This document shows, piece after piece, positions 1-5,648 of a stretch of 5,648 bases of DNA. Positions within the stretch are counted from its first letter, which is position 1, and every line of letters starts with the position of its first letter. The stretch lies in the NCBI GenBank assembly GCA_937897315.1, contig CALCNS010000307.1, positions 1 to 5,648 on the forward strand. The letters are read 5' to 3'. The DNA comes from an uncultured Bacillota bacterium. GTDB taxonomy: Bacteria > Bacillota > JAAYKD01. Both the position numbers and the translations under genes were made by a program. The notes beneath the pieces are model-generated. The model ran no database searches. It had not been told where the DNA came from and saw nothing but the letters and a program-made list of their open reading frames with translations.

Positions 1-878
1 CTATGACGGTTGCAACCACCATAAACATTGTGAATGTGGTGTTAAGTTATCCGCTTATATTTGGAAAGTTTGGTATTCCTGCTTTGGGCTTAGTGGGCGC
101 TGCATGGGCTTTGGTTATTTCCCAAATTGTGGGAGCGGTGATGGCTCTGTATATCTTATATTTTAAACAAACTAATCTATCCTTGAAATTTAACGGTCTT
201 CGTTTTGTTTGGAAGGAAGCAAAAGAAATTTTAACCATAGGCATCCCGGCAGCTACAGAAAATCTTATGATGAATTTCGGAGGGATTCTCTTAACATCAT
301 TAGTTGCATCTTTTGGAGCAGTAGAATTAGCTGCACACCAGCAGGGTATGACCGCGGAGTCTTTATCGTATATGCCATCCATGGGTTTCTCTATTGCAGC
401 AACTGCTTTTGTAGGCATGTCCTTGGGAGCGGGATCGATACAATTAGCCGAAAGATATGTGAAAGAATTGGTCAAATGGGATTTAATTCTCACAACATTT
501 ACAGCATCATTCTTAGTTTTCACTCCTAAAATGGTTTTCTCCATTTTGAGTACCGATCAAGCAGTTATCGACTTAGGAGCGATTTACTTAATCCTTATGG
601 GAATTTGTCAGATCCCTCAGCAATTAACCGGTTTATATAATGGAGCTCTACGGGGAGCGGGTGACACGAAAGCGACATTGGTGATTAGTTCTCTGGGTTA
701 TTGGGGGGTTCGGTTGCCACTGTCTTTCCTGTTAGCCAGAACGTTTCATTTGGGGATCCTAGGCGTCTGGTACGCTATGACACTAGATTTATTTGTTCGA
801 TTCGGATTAAGTTTTTACCGTTATCGAATATCAGCTGCATGGAAAAAAAGAGCGTTACCAATATTGGATGAAAATTAA
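1..878 (+). CDS. MATE family efflux transporter (C-terminal part, 5' truncated by window edge)
   Basis: Integral membrane antiporter of the multidrug and toxic compound extrusion (MATE) family, which expels organic cations or drugs in exchange for Na+ or H+. About 291 residues are visible in the frame of base 3; MATE proteins are usually near 450 residues, so roughly 150-160 N-terminal residues lie upstream. The ATG at base 3 is an internal methionine, since no ribosome site can be seen and the fold would be incomplete. Visible family signatures, in numbering from base 3: the N-lobe ending around residues 8-45 (NxVLxYPLIFG, then PALGLVGAAWA), the C-lobe opening helix around 76-105 (IGIPAATENLMMNFG), an AAHQQG segment at 110-115, and GALRGAGDTKATL at 214-226, one of the most conserved MATE motifs. 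At least eight hydrophobic segments are present. The basic tail KKRALPILDEN ends the protein. It converges on helD. The substrate cannot be told from the sequence. Confidence 0.93.
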   Translation, partial: MTVATTINIVNVVLSYPLIFGKFGIPALGLVGAAWALVISQIVGAVMALYILYFKQTNLSLKFNGLRFVWKEAKEILTIGIPAATENLMMNFGGILLTSLVASFGAVELAAHQQGMTAESLSYMPSMGFSIAATAFVGMSLGAGSIQLAERYVKELVKWDLILTTFTASFLVFTPKMVFSILSTDQAVIDLGAIYLILMGICQIPQQLTGLYNGALRGAGDTKATLVISSLGYWGVRLPLSFLLARTFHLGILGVWYAMTLDLFVRFGLSFYRYRISAAWKKRALPILDEN

Positions 879-882
879 AATG

Positions 883-906
883 AGAGCCTGCATATTTGCA
901 GGCTCT
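883..906. terminator. Bidirectional intrinsic terminator between the MATE gene and helD
   Basis: A perfect 10-bp stem (AGAGCCTGCA, 883-892, pairing with TGCAGGCTCT, 897-906) closes a 4-base loop. On the + strand it starts five bases after the MATE stop codon and is followed by a modest T-rich stretch (TCTATTTA). Read on the - strand it lies just after the helD stop (912-914) and is followed by ATTTTAATTTTC, a better T-rich tail. The position between two convergent stops supports one hairpin serving both genes. Confidence 0.85.
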
Positions 907-911
907 TCTAT

Positions 912-3278
912 TTAGGATAAACCTGGAGCGATATGTCCCGTATAATAAACGGCTAAACGGTGCAGAGGTCTAGTAAGTGCAACATAGAGCAAATGACGAT
1001 CTGAAACACTCTCCCAATAGGTTTCCGCTTCAGCGTCCATGATGATACAAGCATCAAACTCAAGTCCTTTTGCTAGGTACACAGGTATGATAACGATTTT
1101 GCTGCTAAATGTGTCTGTTTCATTTTCTATGATTTCTACCTCACCGGGTAGCCAGCGATTTATAAGGCTAAAAACATCTTTACAGTGTTGACTGCCTTTA
1201 CACAATAAAGCAATGGTTTGAATCTCGTCATTTTGCTGCCAATCAGCGATTTGCGCACCAGCTGCTTTGGCTTTTTCTTCCCAAGCGAATTTTCTATCTG
1301 TAAACTGTTTTACTACTGGGTTCACACCGGAATACCGAACGGCATCGGCAGGGACAGCTTGATCTAGTAGCAATAACGGGTTTGCAAAATCAATGATTTC
1401 AGCAGTGCTTCGATAGCTTCGTCTCATTTCTCTATAAACCAATTCTTTATCCGATAATATGGAATCTGTTAATTCAGTCCAGCGAGTTATGCCCCTTTGA
1501 GGATAGATACCTTGTGAAATATCGCCAACAATTGTCATGGAAGCAGTATCTCTGAGTAATCTTCGAATCATGAAATACTCTGCCAGATTTAAGTCTTGTG
1601 CTTCATCGATGACTACGTGAACATAGTATTCTGTGAAGCCAAATAGATGCTCATGAAGTCGAAGCAGTAAAGCAAGATCTTCTTGATCTATTCTTTGGCT
1701 AGACCTTTGATGATAATATGCCATGGCCTTTCTCTCTTCTTCCTTTAACTCTGGCCAGTATTGGCAAAGAGAGTCTTCCGTCCAAAACTCAGAATAAAGT
1801 GGAAGCAAGGAGAGCTTCTTTGGGATTTGCTTTCTGTATTCTTTTAATGCTTCTTCTGTGGATTGCTTTAACCGATCCAATAGAAGATCTCGTTCGTGTA
1901 TCAATTGGATTGCGGCTGGATTCGGTAAATGCTGTAAATGAACAGGATGTCTACTGCGTGCTAACTCCAGACGTCGTTGATAATAGTCCTGGATATTCTC
2001 TAATTCTTGTTTCATTTTGCGTGCACTCTGTGTCTGAAGCCATTTATGCATCAGTTTGACCCGTTGCTCCAAAGGTAAGTGACAGAGGTCTTGATAACGG
2101 ATTCTCATATCACTGTGGGTCGCGATGAGCATTCCTTCACTGGTAATCAAGTCTCTTGGCGGGAGAATGACATTCTCCAGAAACTCCGCGTATCGATCCA
2201 CCGCAGCTATCGCGAGCATACTACCTTTTAAACGTAACAAAGATGCTTCCTGTTGGAACTTCTTTTCTGCTTCTCTCCCTTTGGAGTTGCAATAATCGGC
2301 CATCCATTCTATGGTGCTTCTTAATCTTACTTTTATGTTCAGAATAGAGAGAGCGATTTCCGAAAAAGTCTTTTGCTTACATCTTCGTATATCTAAGTCT
2401 GGCATAACGGAGGCAATGTATCCAAAAAACAATCTAGAAGGAGTCAGGATAAGCGTGTCTTCGGGGTAGATTTCTTTTTTACGAGCATATAGTAGATACG
2501 ACATACGATGTAAGGCAACCGAGGTTTTTCCACTTCCAGCAACTCCCTGAACCAAAACTGGTTGGAAGGAGGGGAGACGAATAATCTCATTTTGGTCTTT
2601 TTGAATGGTAGAAATAATATCCTTCATTCCTGTACTGGCGTTCTCTCTCAGTCGGGATAAGAGGAAATCGTCAATACCGGCAGCTTCTTCCTGGTCGGAA
2701 ATCTCCTTTAACGAGCCATTATCAATGAGTATACGCCTCATTAGTTTTAGGTCAACATAGACCGGTCCGTAAGGTCCTTCAAAACTGGTTTGTCCTTGTA
2801 TGCCAGCATAATAAAGGTCCGCAACCGGAGCACGCCAATCCACGATTAGTTGTTGTCCTGTTTCCTCATTCTCAACCCCAAGTTTACCTAAGTACAGTAC
2901 TTCGGGTGCACTTTCCTCTTTAATGAGTACTCCACCTTTCGATTCTCGAGTTCCCACCCGTTCGAAGTTCACATTGCGTTGGTACTCATACTGCAGGGTG
3001 GAAAGATCAATTCTGCCAAAGTAAGGATCTTTCTCTGCTAAAGTTAGTACAGTTCTACGCGAGAAAGCAGCTTGTAATTTAGACATTTCAAATTGCTGAG
3101 CTTGCGTCATGTCTTCTGGTTTTTTGGCATCTGCCAGATTTGAAAGAATCTCATCAATTTCGTCCTGAGTAGCTTGTGCTTGTTCAATCAGAATATTCTT
3201 CCATAACCTTATTTGATCTAGTGTAAAAACCAAACGTTCGGATTCCTCACAATAGGCTGGATGCATTTGCGCTCTCAT
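912..3278 (-). CDS. helD: HelD, UvrD-like SF1 helicase family RNA polymerase recycling factor
   Basis: A 788-residue ATPase, close to the roughly 775 residues of Bacillus HelD. In that family the protein binds RNA polymerase, pushes an N-terminal coiled-coil arm into the secondary channel and another domain into the primary channel, and strips stalled polymerase off nucleic acid. Visible order: charged helical N-terminal arm (about 18-85), the PYFGRID segment at 85-91, the family motif VDWRAPVADLYYAG at 146-159, Walker A GVAGSGKTS at 245-253, a long helical insertion (about 320-550), Walker B DEAQD at 558-562, motif III VGDISQGIYPQRG at 584-596, MRRSYRST at 618-625, motif V LAKGLEFDACI at 735-745 and motif VI LYVALTR at 764-770. 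All core ATPase motifs look intact. The open frame extends upstream to 3473, but that part overlaps pdp and is low-complexity. I chose ATG at 3278 because it alone has a strong ribosome site. Transcribed divergently from pdp; stop is at 912-914. Confidence 0.93.
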   Translation of the reverse strand: MRAQMHPAYCEESERLVFTLDQIRLWKNILIEQAQATQDEIDEILSNLADAKKPEDMTQAQQFEMSKLQAAFSRRTVLTLAEKDPYFGRIDLSTLQYEYQRNVNFERVGTRESKGGVLIKEESAPEVLYLGKLGVENEETGQQLIVDWRAPVADLYYAGIQGQTSFEGPYGPVYVDLKLMRRILIDNGSLKEISDQEEAAGIDDFLLSRLRENASTGMKDIISTIQKDQNEIIRLPSFQPVLVQGVAGSGKTSVALHRMSYLLYARKKEIYPEDTLILTPSRLFFGYIASVMPDLDIRRCKQKTFSEIALSILNIKVRLRSTIEWMADYCNSKGREAEKKFQQEASLLRLKGSMLAIAAVDRYAEFLENVILPPRDLITSEGMLIATHSDMRIRYQDLCHLPLEQRVKLMHKWLQTQSARKMKQELENIQDYYQRRLELARSRHPVHLQHLPNPAAIQLIHERDLLLDRLKQSTEEALKEYRKQIPKKLSLLPLYSEFWTEDSLCQYWPELKEEERKAMAYYHQRSSQRIDQEDLALLLRLHEHLFGFTEYYVHVVIDEAQDLNLAEYFMIRRLLRDTASMTIVGDISQGIYPQRGITRWTELTDSILSDKELVYREMRRSYRSTAEIIDFANPLLLLDQAVPADAVRYSGVNPVVKQFTDRKFAWEEKAKAAGAQIADWQQNDEIQTIALLCKGSQHCKDVFSLINRWLPGEVEIIENETDTFSSKIVIIPVYLAKGLEFDACIIMDAEAETYWESVSDRHLLYVALTRPLHRLAVYYTGHIAPGLS

Positions 3279-3286
3279 TAGGTAAG

Positions 3287-3294
3287 CTCCTTCC
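3287..3294 (-). promoter_or_regulatory. Ribosome binding site that fixes the helD start
   Basis: On the - strand GGAAGGAG stands eight bases before the ATG at 3278. Upstream in-frame ATG codons, including the one at 3473 inside the pdp coding region, lie upstream of or close to the predicted promoter, so the 65-residue N-terminal extension is not real. Confidence 0.88.
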
Positions 3295-3300
3295 GTGTAC

Positions 3301-3329
3301 TTGACAAAAAAGCAAAAACAGGAGAAAAT
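3301..3329 (+). promoter_or_regulatory. Possible pdp promoter
   Basis: TTGACA (3301-3306, perfect -35) is followed after 17 bases by GAAAAT (3324-3329, four of six -10 bases). It would give a leader of about 110 bases and would overlap the helD leader and the right arm of the inverted repeat. No better + strand pair was found between here and the pdp start; a TATACA at 3395-3400 lacks a suitable -35. Weak call. Confidence 0.35.
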
Positions 3330-3330
3330 G

Positions 3331-3390
3331 GTTAGGGACGGCGAAAAAAAAATTATACCTTTTTTCTCTCTTTCTGAAAAGTCCCTTAAC
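3331..3390. repeat. Imperfect inverted repeat bracketing the helD promoter
   Basis: GTTAGGGAC (3331-3339) and GTCCCTTAAC (3381-3390) are inverted copies differing by one extra base, separated by 41 bases. One arm sits directly upstream of the helD -35; the other lies about 6-14 bases after the predicted start. The arrangement would suit paired operator half-sites, but nine-base imperfect repeats in an AT-rich region can arise by chance, and no regulator is identified. Confidence 0.4.
3352..3380 (-). promoter_or_regulatory. Predicted sigma-A promoter of helD
   Basis: On the - strand a -35 element TTTTCA (3380-3375, four of six consensus bases) is separated by 17 bases from a perfect TATAAT (3357-3352). 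The predicted start is near 3345, giving a leader of about 67 bases. The -10 runs straight into eight T residues (3351-3344), so the start would fall at the end of a T-run. The match is good, but the start site is inferred. Confidence 0.7.
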
Positions 3391-3447
3391 AAAATATACA
3401 TAAAGTTTCGAAAAGTAACAAAATAAAGCAAGTTACGAGGTGGAAAA

Positions 3448-4764
3448 ATGAATACTGATATCATTCGAATCATAGAGAGAAAACGCGACGGTCATGAACT
3501 CAGTAGAAATGAGATTCAATATTTTATTCAAGGTTACACCAATGGTCATATTCCAGACTACCAAGCATCTGCTTTGCTAATGGCGATATGCTGTCAAGGT
3601 GCTACTCTACAAGAAACATTTCACCTCACAGAGACCATGATCCATACCGGAGAAATACTCGATTTGACAACGATTCCCGGTTTGAAAATAGACAAGCACA
3701 GCACTGGCGGAGTTGGAGATAAGCTGAGTCTTACTGCTCTACCCTTAGCGGCTGCAGCGGGGATAAAAATTGCCAAAATCAGTGGCCGAGGATTAGGTCA
3801 CACAGGTGGAACTTTGGATAAATTAGAATCCATTCCTGGGCTTTTCACTCAGCTAACAGAAGAGCATTTTGTAAAGCAAGTGCAAGAAGTAGGCATAGCC
3901 ATTTCCAGCCAATCCCCTACACTGGTACCTGCAGATCATAAGCTATATGCACTTCGTGATGTTACGGGAACCATCCCAGCGATACCATTGATTGCAGCTA
4001 GCATCATGTCAAAGAAAATTGCAGCAGGTAGTGATAAAATTTTATTAGATGTAACGGTCGGGCAAGGTGCTTTCATGCAATCTCTCGTAGAGGCGAAGCA
4101 ATTAGCGAAGTGGATGGTGCAAATCGGCGATTATTTTGGCAAGCAAACACGGGCAGTATTAACCGATATGAATGAACCACTAGGCCAAAGCATCGGAAAC
4201 AGTTTAGAAGTTTTGGAAGCCATTGATTGCTTATCTGGGCACGGCTCTGCAGACTTGAGATATTTAACAGATCAATTTGTCTTAAGAATGAAGCAAATGG
4301 CTGGAGATCAAAGAGGAGATCAAGACATTCTTGACGAATTAAACTTCCTCATTCTAAACGGAAATGCTTTAGATAAGTTTAAGCAAATGATTCAGTTCCA
4401 AGGAGGCAAATCAGAAGTGATTTTCACGGATAGCTGGGGGTTACCGGAAGGAAGAACAGTGGTTTTTTCAAAACAAGACGGGTGGCTAAGCGAACTCCGT
4501 TCACGCCAATTAGGTGAGTTAGTAGTCAGATTAGGCGGTGGTAGGCTCGTCAAGAATGCCACCATAGATCCACATGTTGGTGTTCGGTTACACGCTAAGG
4601 TAGGAGATTTTGTGGAGAAAGGCTCTCCATTATTAACGGTTTTCCATCGCCCTGCTTCCGTTGAAACCCAAAAATCTTGGATAGAGGTTGCTCATGCTTG
4701 TTATACGTTCTCTAATCAAAGACCGAGCATGCATCCGCTTATTTTAGGAGAGATTTCAGGGTAA
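3448..4764 (+). CDS. pdp: Pyrimidine-nucleoside phosphorylase
   Basis: Cytoplasmic homodimeric enzyme of nucleoside salvage: it splits uridine, deoxyuridine or thymidine with phosphate into the free base and (deoxy)ribose 1-phosphate. The 438 residues match the usual 430-440. An N-terminal helical domain (about 1-70) is followed by the phosphate-binding KHSTGGVGDK at 83-92 and the family signature SGRGLGHTGGTLDKLE at 112-127. H84, R170, S185 and K189 line up, one position shifted, with the H85, R171, S186 and K190 base/substrate residues known from E. coli DeoA. The C-terminal domain (about 345-415) includes LGGGR and IDPHVGV. Pdp is preferred over DeoA because of the Gram-positive setting; the pair cannot be separated firmly by eye. 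The start is supported by GAGG (3437-3440), seven bases before the ATG. Odd points: the usual DVKxGxGAFMK reads DVTVGQGAFMQ (201-211), and the usual QGGD reads QGGK (318-321). Divergent from helD; a membrane protein gene follows after 50 bases. Confidence 0.93.
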   Translation: MNTDIIRIIERKRDGHELSRNEIQYFIQGYTNGHIPDYQASALLMAICCQGATLQETFHLTETMIHTGEILDLTTIPGLKIDKHSTGGVGDKLSLTALPLAAAAGIKIAKISGRGLGHTGGTLDKLESIPGLFTQLTEEHFVKQVQEVGIAISSQSPTLVPADHKLYALRDVTGTIPAIPLIAASIMSKKIAAGSDKILLDVTVGQGAFMQSLVEAKQLAKWMVQIGDYFGKQTRAVLTDMNEPLGQSIGNSLEVLEAIDCLSGHGSADLRYLTDQFVLRMKQMAGDQRGDQDILDELNFLILNGNALDKFKQMIQFQGGKSEVIFTDSWGLPEGRTVVFSKQDGWLSELRSRQLGELVVRLGGGRLVKNATIDPHVGVRLHAKVGDFVEKGSPLLTVFHRPASVETQKSWIEVAHACYTFSNQRPSMHPLILGEISG

Positions 4765-4814
4765 GTAGATAACCTTTACTGACAATTCTAAAAATTATTG
4801 AATAGAGGGGTATT

Positions 4815-5345
4815 ATGGCCAAAAAAAACAGTAAGAGCGATTACAAAAAGAAGAATTCGCCTGTTATAGTTAGTAAATTCCTCGGTTTGGAAACGCAATA
4901 TGTTGCATTAATACTTTATATTGGTACGAGTGCAATCTATTTTGTTCAGCCATCCCCCATAGTTCCGTTGATTTTTTGGCTGTTAAGTTTATTAACCTAT
5001 CAGTTTAGCAAAGACGAGTTCTTAAGTTTTCATGCGACACAAGCAGCAGGACTAAATACTCTAGCGGTTATACTACGGTTTGGGCTTAGTTTTATCAGTT
5101 CCGTTCTGATTCGGCAGAATGCACTCATCACCGAAGCAGAAATCATTTTACAGAACCAAGCACAAATGATTGGCTGGGTTTCAATGGGAATCACTGTGCT
5201 TCTGTTACTTCTTCAAATATTTGGTGCAGAGACAGCCATGCGGGGAATAGAAACGAAGATTCCCATTGTTTTTCCACTAGGTCGCTTTGTAACCGAGCTG
5301 TTTTTTGGCTCAACAGAAATCGATAATGAAAAAGAAAAGGTTTGA
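4815..5345 (+). CDS. DUF4870/Tic20-like small membrane protein of unknown function
   Basis: A 176-residue protein with a strongly basic N-terminus (MAKKNSKSDYKKKN) and four hydrophobic segments at about 28-45, 47-64, 80-99 and 117-137, followed by an amphipathic end and an acidic tail. The segment FLSFHATQAAGLNTL (69-83), placed between helices 2 and 3, resembles the conserved F-H-x-x-Q-A motif of the DUF4870/Tic20-like family, and the KIPIVFPLG near 148-156 resembles that family's conserved end. That family has no settled bacterial function, so none is assigned. A ribosome site GAGGGG (4805-4810) precedes the ATG. With a 50-base gap after pdp and no terminator or clear promoter between, cotranscription with pdp is likely. 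The last six codons and the stop form the left arm of the terminator hairpin. Family assignment is from motif resemblance only. Confidence 0.72.
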   Translation: MAKKNSKSDYKKKNSPVIVSKFLGLETQYVALILYIGTSAIYFVQPSPIVPLIFWLLSLLTYQFSKDEFLSFHATQAAGLNTLAVILRFGLSFISSVLIRQNALITEAEIILQNQAQMIGWVSMGITVLLLLLQIFGAETAMRGIETKIPIVFPLGRFVTELFFGSTEIDNEKEKV

Positions 5346-5370
5346 AAAAAATTCAAACCTTTTCTTTTTC
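5328..5370. terminator. Intrinsic terminator, perfect 19-bp inverted repeat, overlapping the end of the membrane protein gene
   Basis: Bases 5328-5346 are perfectly complementary to 5352-5370 around a five-A loop. The core of the stem is AAAAGGTTTGAA (5335-5346), and the right arm supplies the T-rich tail TTTTCTTTTTC. The left arm contains the last codons and TGA stop (5343-5345) of the membrane protein gene. The stem is AT-rich, so its strength is moderate. It insulates the pdp unit from the glnA promoter, which starts at 5375. Confidence 0.82.
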
Positions 5371-5374
5371 TCTA

Positions 5375-5403
5375 TTGACATATACGAACACGTGGTGTAT
5401 AAT
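5375..5403 (+). promoter_or_regulatory. Perfect-consensus sigma-A promoter of glnA
   Basis: TTGACA (5375-5380) and TATAAT (5398-5403) are both exact consensus hexamers with the ideal 17-base spacer. The predicted start is about A5410, giving a 48-base leader. Such a strong core promoter usually needs repression to be controlled, which fits the repeats inside and just after it. Confidence 0.9.
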
Positions 5404-5431
5404 TCTGTAAAATGTTCGTTATAATACGAAC
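5384..5431. promoter_or_regulatory. Three ACGAAC half-sites at the glnA promoter, putative operator
   Basis: ACGAAC occurs at 5384-5389 within the -35/-10 spacer, inverted as GTTCGT at 5414-5419, and again at 5426-5431. The last two form the palindrome GTTCGTTATAATACGAAC, located at about +5 to +22 of the predicted transcript. The two direct copies are 42 bases apart, close to four helical turns. This looks like a repressor-binding array. It does not fit the GlnR/TnrA consensus TGTNAN7TNACA or the Gram-positive LexA box CGAAC-N4-GTTCG. The regulator is unknown. Confidence 0.6.
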
Positions 5432-5441
5432 GTTTAATTAA

Positions 5442-5453
5442 AAAGGGGTTGAT
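5442..5453 (+). promoter_or_regulatory. Ribosome binding site that fixes the TTG start of glnA
   Basis: AAAGGGGTTGAT matches the ideal anti-16S complement AAAGGAGGTGAT at ten of twelve positions and ends four bases before TTG at 5458. The in-frame TTG at 5449 lies inside the site, and the first in-frame ATG (5488) is too far downstream and would cut conserved sequence. Confidence 0.8.
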
Positions 5454-5457
5454 TAAG

Positions 5458-5648
5458 TTGGGATATTCGGCATCTGATGTATTGGCAATGGCGAGAGAGA
5501 ACAAAGTAAGATTTGTTGAATTGCAGTTAATTGATATCTTAGGTTCTCAGAAAACGGTCTCCAGACCTGTTACCCAACTGGAGAAAGCAGTAAATAAAGA
5601 AATAGCATTTGATGGTTCTTCGATTGAGGGGTTTGTTCGAATCAATCA
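5458..5648 (+). CDS. glnA: Glutamine synthetase type I, N-terminal fragment (3' truncated by window edge)
   Basis: Glutamine synthetase makes glutamine from glutamate, ammonia and ATP and is the main entry point of nitrogen. The first 63 residues are visible; the full family length is about 440-470. The start is TTG at 5458, which gives MGYSASDVLAMARENKVRF, lining up with known GlnA N-termini without a gap at the end. The beta-Grasp N-terminal domain contains LIDILGS (24-30) and the hallmark FDGSSIEGFVRI (51-62). D52 and S55 correspond to E. coli GlnA D50 and S53, which belong to the ammonium-site loop contributed to the neighbouring subunit. The IEGFVRI form, rather than IGGWKGI, points to the class I-alpha enzyme of Gram-positive bacteria; R61 matches the arginine (R62) of the Bacillus enzyme implicated in feedback inhibition. 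It has its own strong promoter and is separated from upstream genes by a terminator. Confidence 0.95.
   Translation, partial: MGYSASDVLAMARENKVRFVELQLIDILGSQKTVSRPVTQLEKAVNKEIAFDGSSIEGFVRIN

Noticed and set aside
209..529. Plus-strand open frame of 106 codons inside the MATE gene
   Set aside because: It is an alternative frame within the conserved MATE coding sequence with no recognisable protein.
47..544. Minus-strand open frame of 165 codons inside the MATE gene
   Set aside because: It is antisense to a clearly conserved protein, shows no family signature and no ribosome site.
1718..2059. Plus-strand open frame of 113 codons opposite helD
   Set aside because: It is antisense to intact HelD sequence and has no conserved features.
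3415..3436. GTAAC/GTTAC short inverted repeat before the pdp ribosome site
   Set aside because: A five-bp AT-rich stem with a 12-base loop is too weak and too likely by chance to call as a regulatory structure.
3279..3473. 65-residue N-terminal extension of helD up to an ATG at 3473
   Set aside because: It overlaps the start of pdp, is low-complexity and unlike HelD N-termini, spans the predicted promoter and lacks a ribosome site; the ATG at 3278 has a strong one.
5385..5398. LexA/SOS box in the glnA promoter (CGAAC-N4-GTTCG)
   Set aside because: The left half CGAAC is present, but the right half reads GGTGT, matching only two of five positions; the downstream palindrome has the halves in the opposite order.
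5414..5431. Palindrome read as an ANTAR-type RNA hairpin or a GlnR box
   Set aside because: The six-base loop UAUAAU lacks the A1/G4 hexaloop pattern, only one hairpin is present, and TGTNAN7TNACA cannot be fitted.
5310..5504. Minus-strand open frame of 64 codons across the glnA promoter
   Set aside because: It runs through the terminator, promoter and the start of glnA, with no ribosome site; composition reflects the T-rich repeat.

Overview
The window looks like a piece of a low-to-moderate GC, Gram-positive (Bacillota/Firmicutes) chromosome. This rests on strong purine-rich Shine-Dalgarno sites, near-consensus sigma-A promoters, intrinsic terminators, a TTG start on glnA, and gene families typical of the group (HelD, Pdp, class I-alpha GlnA). 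I cannot name the genus from the sequence alone. No mobile element, CRISPR array, tRNA or rRNA is visible, and no stretch longer than 300 bases lacks a gene.

Layout. Bases 1-878 hold the C-terminal two thirds of a MATE-family multidrug/cation antiporter (+ strand, start outside the window). It converges on a full-length helD (complement 912-3278), an SF1 helicase-like factor that recycles RNA polymerase. The two genes share a compact hairpin (883-906) that can terminate transcription from both sides. A 169-base divergent intergenic region (3279-3447) carries the helD promoter, and pdp (pyrimidine-nucleoside phosphorylase, 3448-4764) runs away from it on the + strand. Fifty bases later comes a 176-residue, four-helix membrane protein of the DUF4870/Tic20-like type (4815-5345), probably cotranscribed with pdp. 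A perfect 19-bp inverted repeat closes this unit. Within five bases begins a perfect-consensus promoter for glnA (glutamine synthetase, 5458 to beyond the window end).

How the genes relate. They look like separate housekeeping units rather than one system: drug export, RNA polymerase recycling, pyrimidine nucleoside salvage, an uncharacterised membrane protein, and nitrogen assimilation. I see no convincing new multi-gene system. The points most worth a second look are regulatory. The glnA promoter carries three copies of an ACGAAC half-site, two forming a perfect palindrome just after the predicted start, and has no canonical GlnR/TnrA box. The helD promoter is bracketed by an inverted repeat and probably initiates in or beside a T-run. 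In addition, the Pdp protein departs from its family at several usually conserved positions.
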